Shown one piece after another: positions 8,505-14,691 of a stretch of DNA of 16,750 nt (its first letter is position 1; the number at the start of each line of letters is the position of its first letter). The stretch comes from an uncultured Phycisphaerales bacterium. GTDB taxonomy: Bacteria > Planctomycetota > Phycisphaerae > UBA1845 > CAIVHJ01. The DNA lies in assembly GCA_903905665.1 (NCBI GenBank), contig CAIVHJ010000029.1, positions 1 to 16,750 on the forward strand, in the 5' to 3' direction. The notes beneath the pieces were generated by a model. It was not told the origin of the DNA and made no database searches. It saw nothing but the letters and a program-made list of their open reading frames with translations. The translations under genes and the position numbers were made by a program.

Positions 8505-8565
8505 ATGAGTTTATCATTGCGAACGATGAATGACAAAATGATGAGTAATGAATGATGAATTGGAA
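8505..8565. repeat. Degenerate ATGA-rich repeat between nifJ and the DHOD-like gene
   Basis: A run of GATGAATGA / ATGATGAG / AATGAATGATGAA units. The strings resemble the reverse complement of the right-end repeats at 16590-16620, so this is probably a worn copy of the same intergenic repeat. The rest of the gap (8416-8601) shows only weak hairpins, such as AATCCG 8414-8419 / CGGATT 8434-8439, and no clear terminator. Read-through from nifJ is therefore possible. Confidence 0.35.
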
Positions 8566-8601
8566 GATGGGTCACCATCACATTTTTCAGGGTGAAGAAT
8601 C

Positions 8602-9591
8602 ATGAATCTTTCGACAACGTACATGGGATTGCAGTTGAAGAATCCGCTGGTGGCGGGTGCCGGTCCGTTGACGACCAATGTGGGATCGGTGCGTCAGATG
8701 GAGGATGCGGGAATCGCCGCCGTGGTCATGCACTCGCTGTTCGAGGAGCAAATCCGGCATGATGCGGCGGAACTGGAGTATCATCTGGAGCACGGGACCG
8801 AAAGTTTCGCCGAGGCAATTACGTATTTTCCTCATGAGAGCGAATATCGTCTGGGCCCGGAGGAATATCTGGGTCAGATCGCCAATCTCAAGAAGGCGGT
8901 TCGCATCCCCGTCATCGCCAGTCTCAACGGAATGACGCCGGGCGGATGGACCGATTATGCTCGCAAGATCGAATCGGCCGGTGCGGACGCTCTGGAGCTG
9001 AACGTGTACTATGTGGCGACGGGAGTGAATGACACGGCACCAGAGGTGGAGAATCGCTATTTGCAGATTCTCAAGGCCGTCAAGAAAAGCGTGAAAATTC
9101 CCGTGGCGATGAAATTGAGTCCGTTTTTTAGCGCGACGGCGTCGATGATCAAGCACCTTGACGAAGCCGGCGCCGATGGTTTTGTGCTGTTCAACCGGTT
9201 TTACCAGCCGGATATTGATCTGGAAACGCTGAAGGTGGTTCCGCAATTGAATTTGAGTACGTCGGTCGAAATGCGGTTGCCGTTGCGCTGGATGGCGATT
9301 CTGCACGGACGGATCAAAGCGAGTTTGGCGGCCAGTACGGGGATTCACCGCGCCGAAGATGTGATCAAAATGATTCTGGCGGGCGCCGATGTGACGCAAG
9401 TGTGCTCCGTGCTGCTGCGAAGCGGAGTCCGGGAGATACCAACGCTCTTGGGCGGACTCGAAGAGTGGATGGAAGAGCACGAATATGAAACGATCCGGCA
9501 GATGAAGGGCAGCATGAGCCAAAAATCATGTGCCGATCCGGCGGCGTTCGAACGGGCTAATTACATGAAAGCCCTGAACAGTTACCGATAG
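8602..9591 (+). CDS. Dihydroorotate dehydrogenase-like flavoprotein
   Basis: A 329-residue TIM-barrel flavoprotein of the DHOD/PreA superfamily. The N-terminal NPLVAGAGPLTT (14-25) resembles the FMN-binding start of class 1 enzymes. MKLSPFF (170-176) carries the conserved flavin lysine, and TGIHRAEDVIKMILAGAD (246-263) fits the phosphate-binding end of the barrel. In the active-site loop ELNVYYVATG (132-141) a tyrosine (Y137) stands where class 1A dihydroorotate dehydrogenases have the catalytic cysteine of LNLSCPN, so it is unlikely to be an ordinary pyrimidine enzyme. Similar proteins sit next to PFOR genes in several anaerobic lineages, as I recall, which suggests a redox role tied to PFOR. 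A ribosome site AGGGTG (8589-8594) precedes the ATG. The fold is confident; the reaction is unknown. Confidence 0.85.
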   Translation: MNLSTTYMGLQLKNPLVAGAGPLTTNVGSVRQMEDAGIAAVVMHSLFEEQIRHDAAELEYHLEHGTESFAEAITYFPHESEYRLGPEEYLGQIANLKKAVRIPVIASLNGMTPGGWTDYARKIESAGADALELNVYYVATGVNDTAPEVENRYLQILKAVKKSVKIPVAMKLSPFFSATASMIKHLDEAGADGFVLFNRFYQPDIDLETLKVVPQLNLSTSVEMRLPLRWMAILHGRIKASLAASTGIHRAEDVIKMILAGADVTQVCSVLLRSGVREIPTLLGGLEEWMEEHEYETIRQMKGSMSQKSCADPAAFERANYMKALNSYR

Positions 9592-9694
9592 CCGGTGCGA
9601 ACGAACGCTGTGGATATTTTCGAGTGGGGGGGGGACGGGGCGAGACCGAAGAAGCGAGAATCGATCACTCCGAAAATTCATGGCGGAGGTTGTT

Positions 9695-10156
9695 ATGGCG
9701 CTCAAGGACATCAAGGATATTGCACAGTGGATATGCGTGGAACACAACACCGTCGAAGAATTGGCGGGCCGGCTACGAGAGACGATTCTGCAAATTCCAT
9801 CCGGTTCTCGCGCGGAGTGGTTGAAAGAACTCAAGAAACGTTATGAGCATTACCGAGCCCACATGCACAAGCACATGGCGCTCGAGGAGGACGGCGGATA
9901 TCTGACGCCGGTCCTTGAGAAAGTTCCCACTTTGTCGAAGCGAGTGGAGAAGCTGAAACAGAATCACGGTGAGTTGAGCCGCCTGATGGACAATTTACAC
10001 CATACTCTGGAGACCGTTACCCCCCAGGATGATTTACTGATCGTGGATTGTACCCAGCGGATTTCCAATCTGCTTTTGTACAACGACCAGCATCAGGAAC
10101 AGGAAAATCAAATCGTACTACACGCCTTTATGCAGGACGTTGGATCGAGAGATTAA
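9695..10156 (+). CDS. Hemerythrin HHE-domain protein
   Basis: A 153-residue, mostly helical protein with diiron-type ligands spaced over four helices: H17 (CVEHN), H56/H60 with E64 (HMHKHMALEE), H91 with E93 (NHGEL), and H133 with E137 (DQHQEQEN). It is expected to be cytoplasmic, since there is no signal peptide or membrane segment. Hemerythrin-like proteins bind O2, NO or iron; beside the oxygen-sensitive PFOR a protective or sensing role is plausible but inferred. The start is set by GGAGG (9685-9689) five bases before the ATG at 9695, whereas the in-frame ATG at 9680 lacks such a site. The gene follows the DHOD-like gene by 103 bases, which include a run of nine Gs (9626-9634). Its last 39 bases overlap the convergent DUF364 gene. 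Confidence 0.85.
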   Translation: MALKDIKDIAQWICVEHNTVEELAGRLRETILQIPSGSRAEWLKELKKRYEHYRAHMHKHMALEEDGGYLTPVLEKVPTLSKRVEKLKQNHGELSRLMDNLHHTLETVTPQDDLLIVDCTQRISNLLLYNDQHQEQENQIVLHAFMQDVGSRD

Positions 10157-10873
10157 GGCAGGCAGGCGTTCGGTTTGTCTGAAGACCGGCTCGATACCGG
10201 CCAGATTCTTGAACCGCTTCACTCCCTGGATGACGCTCTCGAAAAGGGCATCGGGGTCAACTGTTCGAACACCCGCCGCAATGCGAGCTCCGTGTTGGAA
10301 CAGAACATCGTTGAGTGGGGTGCTGGGACCGAGCACTACGGAAATCGCGTTGGAGCTTAGTTCCAATAAGCGCGGCAGAGTTTTATTGATGATCGCTGTG
10401 GCACTGATAATGACCCAATCAGACTGCGGTATCACCTGCTCGCAGGCACCGGCGGGTAGTTCACCCTCTTGCGGGTCTATTTCGAGGAAGTACGCTTTGG
10501 CTGCTGCACGTTTGATTTGGTCGTTGGCGGGGAATCGCCCAATTACCGTAACGGTCTTGCCCGCGGCCAAGCCGCAGAGATGTTCATAGATGTTCCCCAC
10601 GCGACCAGTCGGCTCGATAAGCGAGTTGAGGGCAGCAAGTCCCAGTCCGGTTTCCAGCATCTCCCAGTGTTGAATCCGGCTGGCCAGAGAGAGCGTGCTG
10701 CTACCGATCAGATTTCCGGCTGAGTCCGGTTCGACCTTCCAACCCGTTCGGAAGGTGTGGGCCATGCCGACGTAACGACTTTCCACAACCGTCCAGTGCA
10801 AGCCCACAGCCACGCGTTTAATTGGGCAGTCGCTCCCAGCCACACTGGATAACAAATCGTCAAACAATTTCAC
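10118..10873 (-). CDS. DUF4213/DUF364 Rossmann-like protein
   Basis: A 251-residue protein. The N-terminal part (FDDLLSSVAG, then SIQ-like AALNSLIEP) matches the DUF4213 type. The C-terminal part is DUF364: strand KTVTVIGRFP, DWVIISATAIINKTLPRLLE, and the loop VVLGPSTPLNDVLFQHG. DUF364 has been called a putative heavy-metal chelation domain, but no reaction is proven. Start choice: GTG at 10873 overlaps the fmdE-type stop as GTGA, a typical coupled junction. The frame extends further upstream to 10924, but that would bury it in the previous gene. It is the last gene of the minus-strand operon and ends inside the 3' end of the hemerythrin gene on the other strand. Neighbouring FmdE and molybdopterin genes suggest a metal or pterin-cofactor task. 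Confidence 0.8.
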   Translation of the reverse strand: MKLFDDLLSSVAGSDCPIKRVAVGLHWTVVESRYVGMAHTFRTGWKVEPDSAGNLIGSSTLSLASRIQHWEMLETGLGLAALNSLIEPTGRVGNIYEHLCGLAAGKTVTVIGRFPANDQIKRAAAKAYFLEIDPQEGELPAGACEQVIPQSDWVIISATAIINKTLPRLLELSSNAISVVLGPSTPLNDVLFQHGARIAAGVRTVDPDALFESVIQGVKRFKNLAGIEPVFRQTERLPALISRSNVLHKGV

Positions 10874-11427
10874 AGTGTTTGTTCCACGCTTTGATAATAG
10901 GCGCCATGCTTGCAGGACGAGCACATCGGCCCCTGGTCGGTCACGACCTCTTTGCAGTCAAATACGCGTTCACCGCAACCGACACAAGTTACGGTCCGCA
11001 AGGGCTTGCCGGGATAGTCCTCGCGATTGAGGTGGACCTGCACTTTCTTCCAGGACAGCAGTTCTTCGTCGGGGCCATGTAGAAACTTTCGCGCTGCTTC
11101 CTGATCATGAACGTCAACCTTGTCGAATGGACGGATGCTGACGCGGTAAGCATTCTGGGTGTCCGTGTTAAGGAAGACGGCGGCCATTTTGCCATAGTTG
11201 ACGAGTTTGGCACTTCGCCGCCCGATTCTGGTACCGGTGACTATTTGGATGGCATCAGCGATGCAACGGTCATTTTCGATGAAAACGATCAACTTGCGGG
11301 GATCCGTGGTGCCGACCAGTTCCATTCCTTTGAGTGCTATTCTGACGCCCAGTATCTGTCCGGTACATATATGGCCGTGGTAAGCAACACAGCGTTCCAG
11401 ACATTCCTCACGTCGGTCTGGAACCAC
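10870..11427 (-). CDS. FmdE-family protein with C-terminal zinc-ribbon-like domain
   Basis: A 185-residue relative of formylmethanofuran dehydrogenase subunit E. The family hallmark is YHGHICTGQILGVRIA (16-31), with H17, H19 and C21 as likely metal ligands, followed by ENDRCIADAIQIVTG (51-65) and NYGKMAAVF. The C-terminus has cysteine pairs CVGC (148-151) and CSSC (169-172), a treble-clef or zinc-ribbon-like site. No other formylmethanofuran dehydrogenase subunits are present, so this is one of the free-standing bacterial FmdE proteins. Those often lie near metal-transport or molybdopterin genes, but their biochemistry is not settled. The GTG start at 11427 has a perfect AGGAGG (complement of 11434-11439) at six bases. 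The coding region overlaps the upstream small gene by 20 bases and the downstream DUF364 gene by four. Confidence 0.88.
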   Translation of the reverse strand: MVPDRREECLERCVAYHGHICTGQILGVRIALKGMELVGTTDPRKLIVFIENDRCIADAIQIVTGTRIGRRSAKLVNYGKMAAVFLNTDTQNAYRVSIRPFDKVDVHDQEAARKFLHGPDEELLSWKKVQVHLNREDYPGKPLRTVTCVGCGERVFDCKEVVTDQGPMCSSCKHGAYYQSVEQTL

Positions 11428-11677
11428 CTGGTGCCTCCTGGATCGGTGTTAAGGCCTCGGGATGACAAGTCGATTCCAAAACCAGTAAGACACTCGCATC
11501 GCTGCCCAGCGGCATACTACGAAGCGGATCGGCGAGGACGGTCGGAGATGATTGGCGCAGTTTGTGGACTAAAGAAGTTACTCCGTAGAGGGTGTAGCTA
11601 CCCAATCCGGCTGCGGAAAGTTCCGCAACACGGGTAATGCAAGTCTGTAGAGCATCGAAATCCGCCGGACCACACAT
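11408..11677 (-). CDS. Small 89-residue protein of unknown function
   Basis: I do not recognise this protein. It starts MCGPADFDALQTCITRVAEL and has three cysteines (C2, C13, C71). The first half is probably helical, DASVLLVLEST forms a hydrophobic strand, and the tail is rich in Pro/Gly. There is no signal peptide or membrane helix. The evidence that it is real is positional. AAGGAG lies just upstream of the ATG, inside the last codons of the membrane-protein gene, only four bases separate the two genes, and its 3' end carries the AGGAGG of the FmdE gene. It thus fills the only gap in an otherwise tightly coupled operon. It could be a small partner of the membrane protein or of FmdE. Confidence 0.6.
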   Translation of the reverse strand: MCGPADFDALQTCITRVAELSAAGLGSYTLYGVTSLVHKLRQSSPTVLADPLRSMPLGSDASVLLVLESTCHPEALTPIQEAPGGSRPT

Positions 11678-11681
11678 GGAA

Positions 11682-12296
11682 CTACTCCTTGTACTGTTGC
11701 GGCGCCAGAACTTTCGAAAGAGGTCTTGATATCAGCCAGCCAAGATATCCGAAAAACAACCCGAAGACCAGACACAATCCCATCAGGATGGGAATACTGC
11801 CCAGTTGAATCCAGCCGTTGGTGCGAGGGAAAATCACCGTCCAACAAAATACCAGCAGAGCGACGTTGGCCGAAGATCCTGCGATGATGCTCCGCCAAAC
11901 TGGGCCCAACTTCCTCGTGAGGATCAGGGATAATTCCATCATCAGTCCCATGATGCTCACGGCGGCGATAAATAAAGGACTTCCCAACATGCCTTTGGAA
12001 TTGCTTGAGCCAACCAGAAGTTTGCTCAATAGGATCTGCATCAGCACAAAAGTCAGCGAGGCAATGAAGGCTCGTCCGGCACCCGGTTTCAAGAAGCATG
12101 CAATCGTTGCGATCATGATTGCGAAGGGACCGATGATTACGGCGATCCCTGCACCCGGTCCCGGCAGATGCAGTACCTGATGCATCAATGTGCTGATCGC
12201 TCCTCCGGGGAAGACAAATTGAAAGACCACAGCTCCCCCTGCTCCCAACACGGCACAAGTCATCGCTTCTCTGATGTTAATTCGGTCAAGATTCAT
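11682..12296 (-). CDS. Six-helix integral membrane protein, ECF S-component-like
   Basis: About 204 residues with six hydrophobic segments: AMTCAVLGAGGAVVFQF, GIAVIIGPFAIMIATIACFL, AFIASLTFVLMQILLSKLL, LFIAAVSIMGLMMELSLIL, SIIAGSSANVALLVFCWTVI and ILMGLCLVFGLFFGYLGWLI. The size, helix count and LPGPGAG motif before helix 2 resemble substrate-binding (S) components of ECF transporters, but I cannot name a subfamily. No ATPase or T component is in the window, so it would have to use a shared ECF module. Position after molybdopterin genes and before FmdE/DUF364 suggests a metal or cofactor precursor as substrate. The start is uncertain: ATG 12296 (MNLDRINIREA) is chosen, ATG 12314 adds six residues, and neither has a clear ribosome site. 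Confidence 0.72.
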   Translation of the reverse strand: MNLDRINIREAMTCAVLGAGGAVVFQFVFPGGAISTLMHQVLHLPGPGAGIAVIIGPFAIMIATIACFLKPGAGRAFIASLTFVLMQILLSKLLVGSSNSKGMLGSPLFIAAVSIMGLMMELSLILTRKLGPVWRSIIAGSSANVALLVFCWTVIFPRTNGWIQLGSIPILMGLCLVFGLFFGYLGWLISRPLSKVLAPQQYKE

Positions 12297-12369
12297 ACGG
12301 GGATACCATACCATAGGTCAGTCGGTGGACTCAATGCGTCATTCGCCCCCACCCTTATGGATAAGACTT

Positions 12370-12843
12370 TCACCCCGCGGCGCAAGTTGCATCGCGCGCC
12401 ACCAGTGTGGTTATTGTGATCGGCATTCCGGGTGCGATTTCACCGCCAGTCAGCACTCGGGCGAACAGACCGGCCCGGGGCATGATGCAATCGCCGATGC
12501 GATCATAGATCGCGCAGTGATGATGACACACTTTGCCAATCTGAGTGATCTCAAGTCTCGCCGGGCCAATCTGCAAAATCGTACCAATGCCCAGATCATC
12601 GAGCGTAAGCCCGGTGACGACCAGATTTTCTCCGAATGCGCCGGGTTGAAGATCGACCCCACATGCCCGCATGGCGTCAATGTCTGTGGCGGACAGAAGG
12701 CTCACCTGCCGGCGCCCCAGACCCGCGTGCGCGTCGCCTTCGATACCGTAGTCCTCATGCAGCATCGCGTGGGACACTGCGGTCTTCGCAATTCCTTTAT
12801 GCGCAGCGGTGCAGACATAGAGGATCGTTCCTTGTCGGGTCAC
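12370..12843 (-). CDS. MOSC domain protein
   Basis: A 157-residue stand-alone MOSC (molybdenum cofactor sulfurase C-terminal-like) protein. Family features are YGIEGDAHAG...RQVSLL (32-50), PGAFGENLVV (67-76), the cysteine-bearing IGKVCHHHCAIYD (102-114; C106, C110) and GDCIMPRAGLFARVLTGG (117-134). MOSC domains bind or transfer sulfur on molybdenum cofactor or handle the finished cofactor. Short bacterial forms next to moaA/moaC are common, but their exact step is unknown. The GTG start at 12843 overlaps the moaC stop as GTGA, with AGGAGG four bases upstream inside moaC, so translation is coupled. There is no fused MogA domain. The next gene starts 73 bases downstream (55 with the alternative start), the largest gap in this operon. 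Confidence 0.92.
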   Translation of the reverse strand: MTRQGTILYVCTAAHKGIAKTAVSHAMLHEDYGIEGDAHAGLGRRQVSLLSATDIDAMRACGVDLQPGAFGENLVVTGLTLDDLGIGTILQIGPARLEITQIGKVCHHHCAIYDRIGDCIMPRAGLFARVLTGGEIAPGMPITITTLVARDATCAAG

Positions 12844-13337
12844 TTGGCCTCCTGAATCTCTTGAAATCCGGGCGCGCGATATGGTCCCGAACGGCCGCCC
12901 GACTTGGCCAGCAGTCGCACCTGCTGCAACACCATGGTGCGTGACAGCGCCTTAAGCATATCGTAGAGCGTCAGCCCGGCCACTGCGGCGGCGACCATGG
13001 CCTCCATCTCGACGCCGGTGGCTGATCGCGTAGCCACCGAAGTAACCACTCGAATTCGATCGGTCCCGGCTTCGAAGTCCACCGAGACCTGGTCGAGAGC
13101 CAGCGAATGACAGAGCGGGATCAGATCTGCCGTGCGCTTGGCAGCCATGATCCCGGCTAAGCGTGCGGCCTCGAAAATGTTGCCCTTGGGCGTGTGACCT
13201 TCGCGCACGAAAGTCATCACATCGGGACCGGTCACCAAAACGGCTTCGGCAACGGCATGGCGCGCCGTAACCGGCTTGTCGCCGATATCGACCATGCGGA
13301 TTTGACCTTTATCGTCGAGGTGTGTGAGATCAGCCAT
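12840..13337 (-). CDS. moaC: Cyclic pyranopterin monophosphate synthase MoaC
   Basis: Second enzyme of molybdopterin synthesis: it turns the MoaA product (3',8-cyclo-dihydro-GTP) into cyclic pyranopterin monophosphate. The 165 residues match the usual length. Conserved sites visible are MVDIGDK (15-21), HTPKGNIF with K51, AKRTADLIPLCHSL (66-79) with H77, TGVEMEA (107-113), LYDMLKA with D126 and K129, and the C-terminal RLLAKSGGRSG. One change stands out: the lysine that usually precedes TGVEMEA (GKTGVEMEA) is alanine (SATGVEMEA). Other catalytic positions are kept, so the enzyme is probably active. The ATG at 13337 has GGAGG (complement of 13345-13349) at seven bases. It follows moaA by 44 bases and overlaps the MOSC gene by four. 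Confidence 0.96.
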   Translation of the reverse strand: MADLTHLDDKGQIRMVDIGDKPVTARHAVAEAVLVTGPDVMTFVREGHTPKGNIFEAARLAGIMAAKRTADLIPLCHSLALDQVSVDFEAGTDRIRVVTSVATRSATGVEMEAMVAAAVAGLTLYDMLKALSRTMVLQQVRLLAKSGGRSGPYRAPGFQEIQEAK

Positions 13338-13381
13338 CGTGGATCCTCCAGACGCCCCGTTAAACCTTCAGCCGTTGCCGT

Positions 13382-14344
13382 TTAGCCGCCCAGCGCCTGC
13401 ATGCACAGGAGCTGCACGAAGGCTCCAGAAGCAGGCTTTTCGTTTATCGCAGAACTTAGCGTCGCATCCGCACCCTCGACATCGAGCGTCTGACCGTTCC
13501 ACCACCGACTGAGATCATAGTAGCGGTCATCATGCAAACATGTCACGAGCTGTCCGCGCGACGTAACCCGCAGCCGGCGACAGCGGGAGCAAAACGGGCG
13601 GGTGGTCGGTGCGATGATCCCGATCACGCCGCGCAAACCCACACCGACAGCAGCGTAATCGACGGCCGGCTGGCCAAGGCTTTGCGGAATCGGGCGCAGC
13701 CAGAAACGCTCATTGAGCTGCGCCAACATTTCTGCGGCTGACACCAGATGTTCATCGATCACGTGTGCGAGCGGCCCGATGGGCATCACTTCGAGAAAAC
13801 GAACCGTGCAGCCGCGCGCCAGACTCCACTGGGCAATGTCGTTCAACTCGTGGTCGTTAAGTCCGCGCTGTACAACGACGTTGATCCTTACCGGCGTCAA
13901 GCCGACCGCTACCGCTGCCTCGATACCGGCGAGGGTGCGCGCGAGGTCCCCGCCGCGCGTCAGGTGGGCGAAGCGTCGCGGGTCAAGCGTGTCGAGAGAG
14001 ATGTTGATCCGGTTCAGGCCTGCGTCGCGCAACGCCGCCGCTTTTTGAGCAAGCATCTGTCCGTTCGTAGTCAGCGTGACCTCGTGTAACGTGTCCAGTC
14101 CCGCCAGCCGCTCGATCAGTGGGATTAGTCGCGGATGCAGCAGAGGTTCTCCACCCGTGAGCCGGATGTGGCGAATGCCGTGCTGGAGCGACAACCAACG
14201 AACGATCTCGAAGGCGAAGTTCGCTTCGATCATGCCGCCCAGCACCGGTGTGTCCTCTGGAGCGCAGTAACGGCATGCGAGGTTGCAGTGGTCTGTCAAA
14301 GACAGACGCAGGTGGTCGATGGTTCGTCCGCAGCCGTCGATCAT
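13382..14344 (-). CDS. moaA: GTP 3',8-cyclase MoaA (radical SAM)
   Basis: First step of molybdopterin synthesis from GTP. The 320-residue protein has the radical SAM motif CNLACRYC (C20, C24, C27), the SAM motif TGGEPLLHP, and the C-terminal second cluster motif C252-x2-C255-x13-C269. It ends in the double glycine (MQALGG) needed for GTP activation in MoaA. The open frame continues to TTG/ATG codons at 14368 and 14356, but MIDGCGRTIDHLRLS at 14344 has the normal MoaA beginning, with AAGGA about 11 bases upstream. It leads an operon of seven genes and starts about 100 bases after the tRNA-Val gene on the same strand. Base composition is far richer in GC than that of the operon's distal genes (47 of 60 in 13921-13980). 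Confidence 0.96.
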   Translation of the reverse strand: MIDGCGRTIDHLRLSLTDHCNLACRYCAPEDTPVLGGMIEANFAFEIVRWLSLQHGIRHIRLTGGEPLLHPRLIPLIERLAGLDTLHEVTLTTNGQMLAQKAAALRDAGLNRINISLDTLDPRRFAHLTRGGDLARTLAGIEAAVAVGLTPVRINVVVQRGLNDHELNDIAQWSLARGCTVRFLEVMPIGPLAHVIDEHLVSAAEMLAQLNERFWLRPIPQSLGQPAVDYAAVGVGLRGVIGIIAPTTRPFCSRCRRLRVTSRGQLVTCLHDDRYYDLSRWWNGQTLDVEGADATLSSAINEKPASGAFVQLLCMQALGG

Positions 14345-14406
14345 TGTCGTGGGCATCCTTCGCAACAACCCGGGGGTGATAATTCAGTGTGAGTCAATGA
14401 ATCCAG

Positions 14407-14436
14407 AACATACGGAATTATGCGATTGCGTGCCAA
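14407..14436 (-). promoter_or_regulatory. Possible sigma-70 promoter for the moaA operon
   Basis: On the minus strand TTGGCA (complement of 14431-14436) and TATGTT (complement of 14407-14412) are 18 bases apart. An inverted repeat ATAATTC (14379-14385) / GAATTAT (14415-14421) brackets the start region and could be an operator. Read-through from the tRNA gene is an alternative source of transcript. I see no molybdenum cofactor riboswitch in this short gap. Confidence 0.35.
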
Positions 14437-14445
14437 CAGACCGAC

Positions 14446-14519
14446 TGGGCGGTACAAGACTTGAACTTGTGACCTCCTGCGTGTCGAGCAGGCGCTCTAG
14501 CCAACTGAGCTAACCGCCC
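14446..14519 (-). tRNA. tRNA-Val (GAC)
   Basis: A full cloverleaf on the minus strand: acceptor GGGCGGT/ACCGCCC (7 bp), D stem GCTC/GAGC, anticodon stem CCTGC/GCAGG, variable loop AGGTC, T stem ACAAG/CTTGT with loop TTCAAGT, and discriminator A. CCA is not encoded. The anticodon loop (14481-14487) reads TCGACAC, so positions 34-36 are GAC, which decodes valine codons GUC/GUU. Position 33 is C instead of the almost universal U. A good promoter lies upstream. A valine identity agrees with A35, C36 and A73. Confidence 0.92.
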
Positions 14520-14596
14520 CGAAATTGTTGCACCAAACAAGCACAAGACACCGCAAACGCAAAGAAGCGGTGCCACATATCCACGGCAACATAAGA

Positions 14597-14625
14597 ATCA
14601 TACCTGTGCAGTCCAACGATTTCAA
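14597..14625 (-). promoter_or_regulatory. Sigma-70 promoter of the tRNA-Val gene
   Basis: On the minus strand TTGAAA (complement of 14620-14625) and TATGAT (complement of 14597-14602) are exactly 17 bases apart. Transcription would begin near 14590, about 70 bases before the mature tRNA 5' end. This gives the tRNA its own transcript, separate from the radical SAM gene upstream. Confidence 0.6.
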
Positions 14626-14691
14626 CACAGCGGTAAAAACGCAGAAGGGTTTTCACAATGCCGAGATGCAACGCAGCAGCAGAATCGAAGA

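Noticed and set aside
9626..9634. Run of nine Gs as a phase-variable tract
   Set aside because: It lies between genes, outside the hemerythrin reading frame and 60 bases before its start. It could affect spacing but no switch can be argued, and it may include a sequencing error.
14357..14445. Molybdenum cofactor riboswitch upstream of moaA
   Set aside because: The gap is under 100 bases and lacks the multi-stem layout expected of the Moco motif. Only a promoter-like pair and one short inverted repeat are visible.
14629..14654. Terminator after the radical SAM gene
   Set aside because: AAAAC/GTTTT gives only a weak 5-bp AT-rich stem with an 8-base loop, too poor to call.
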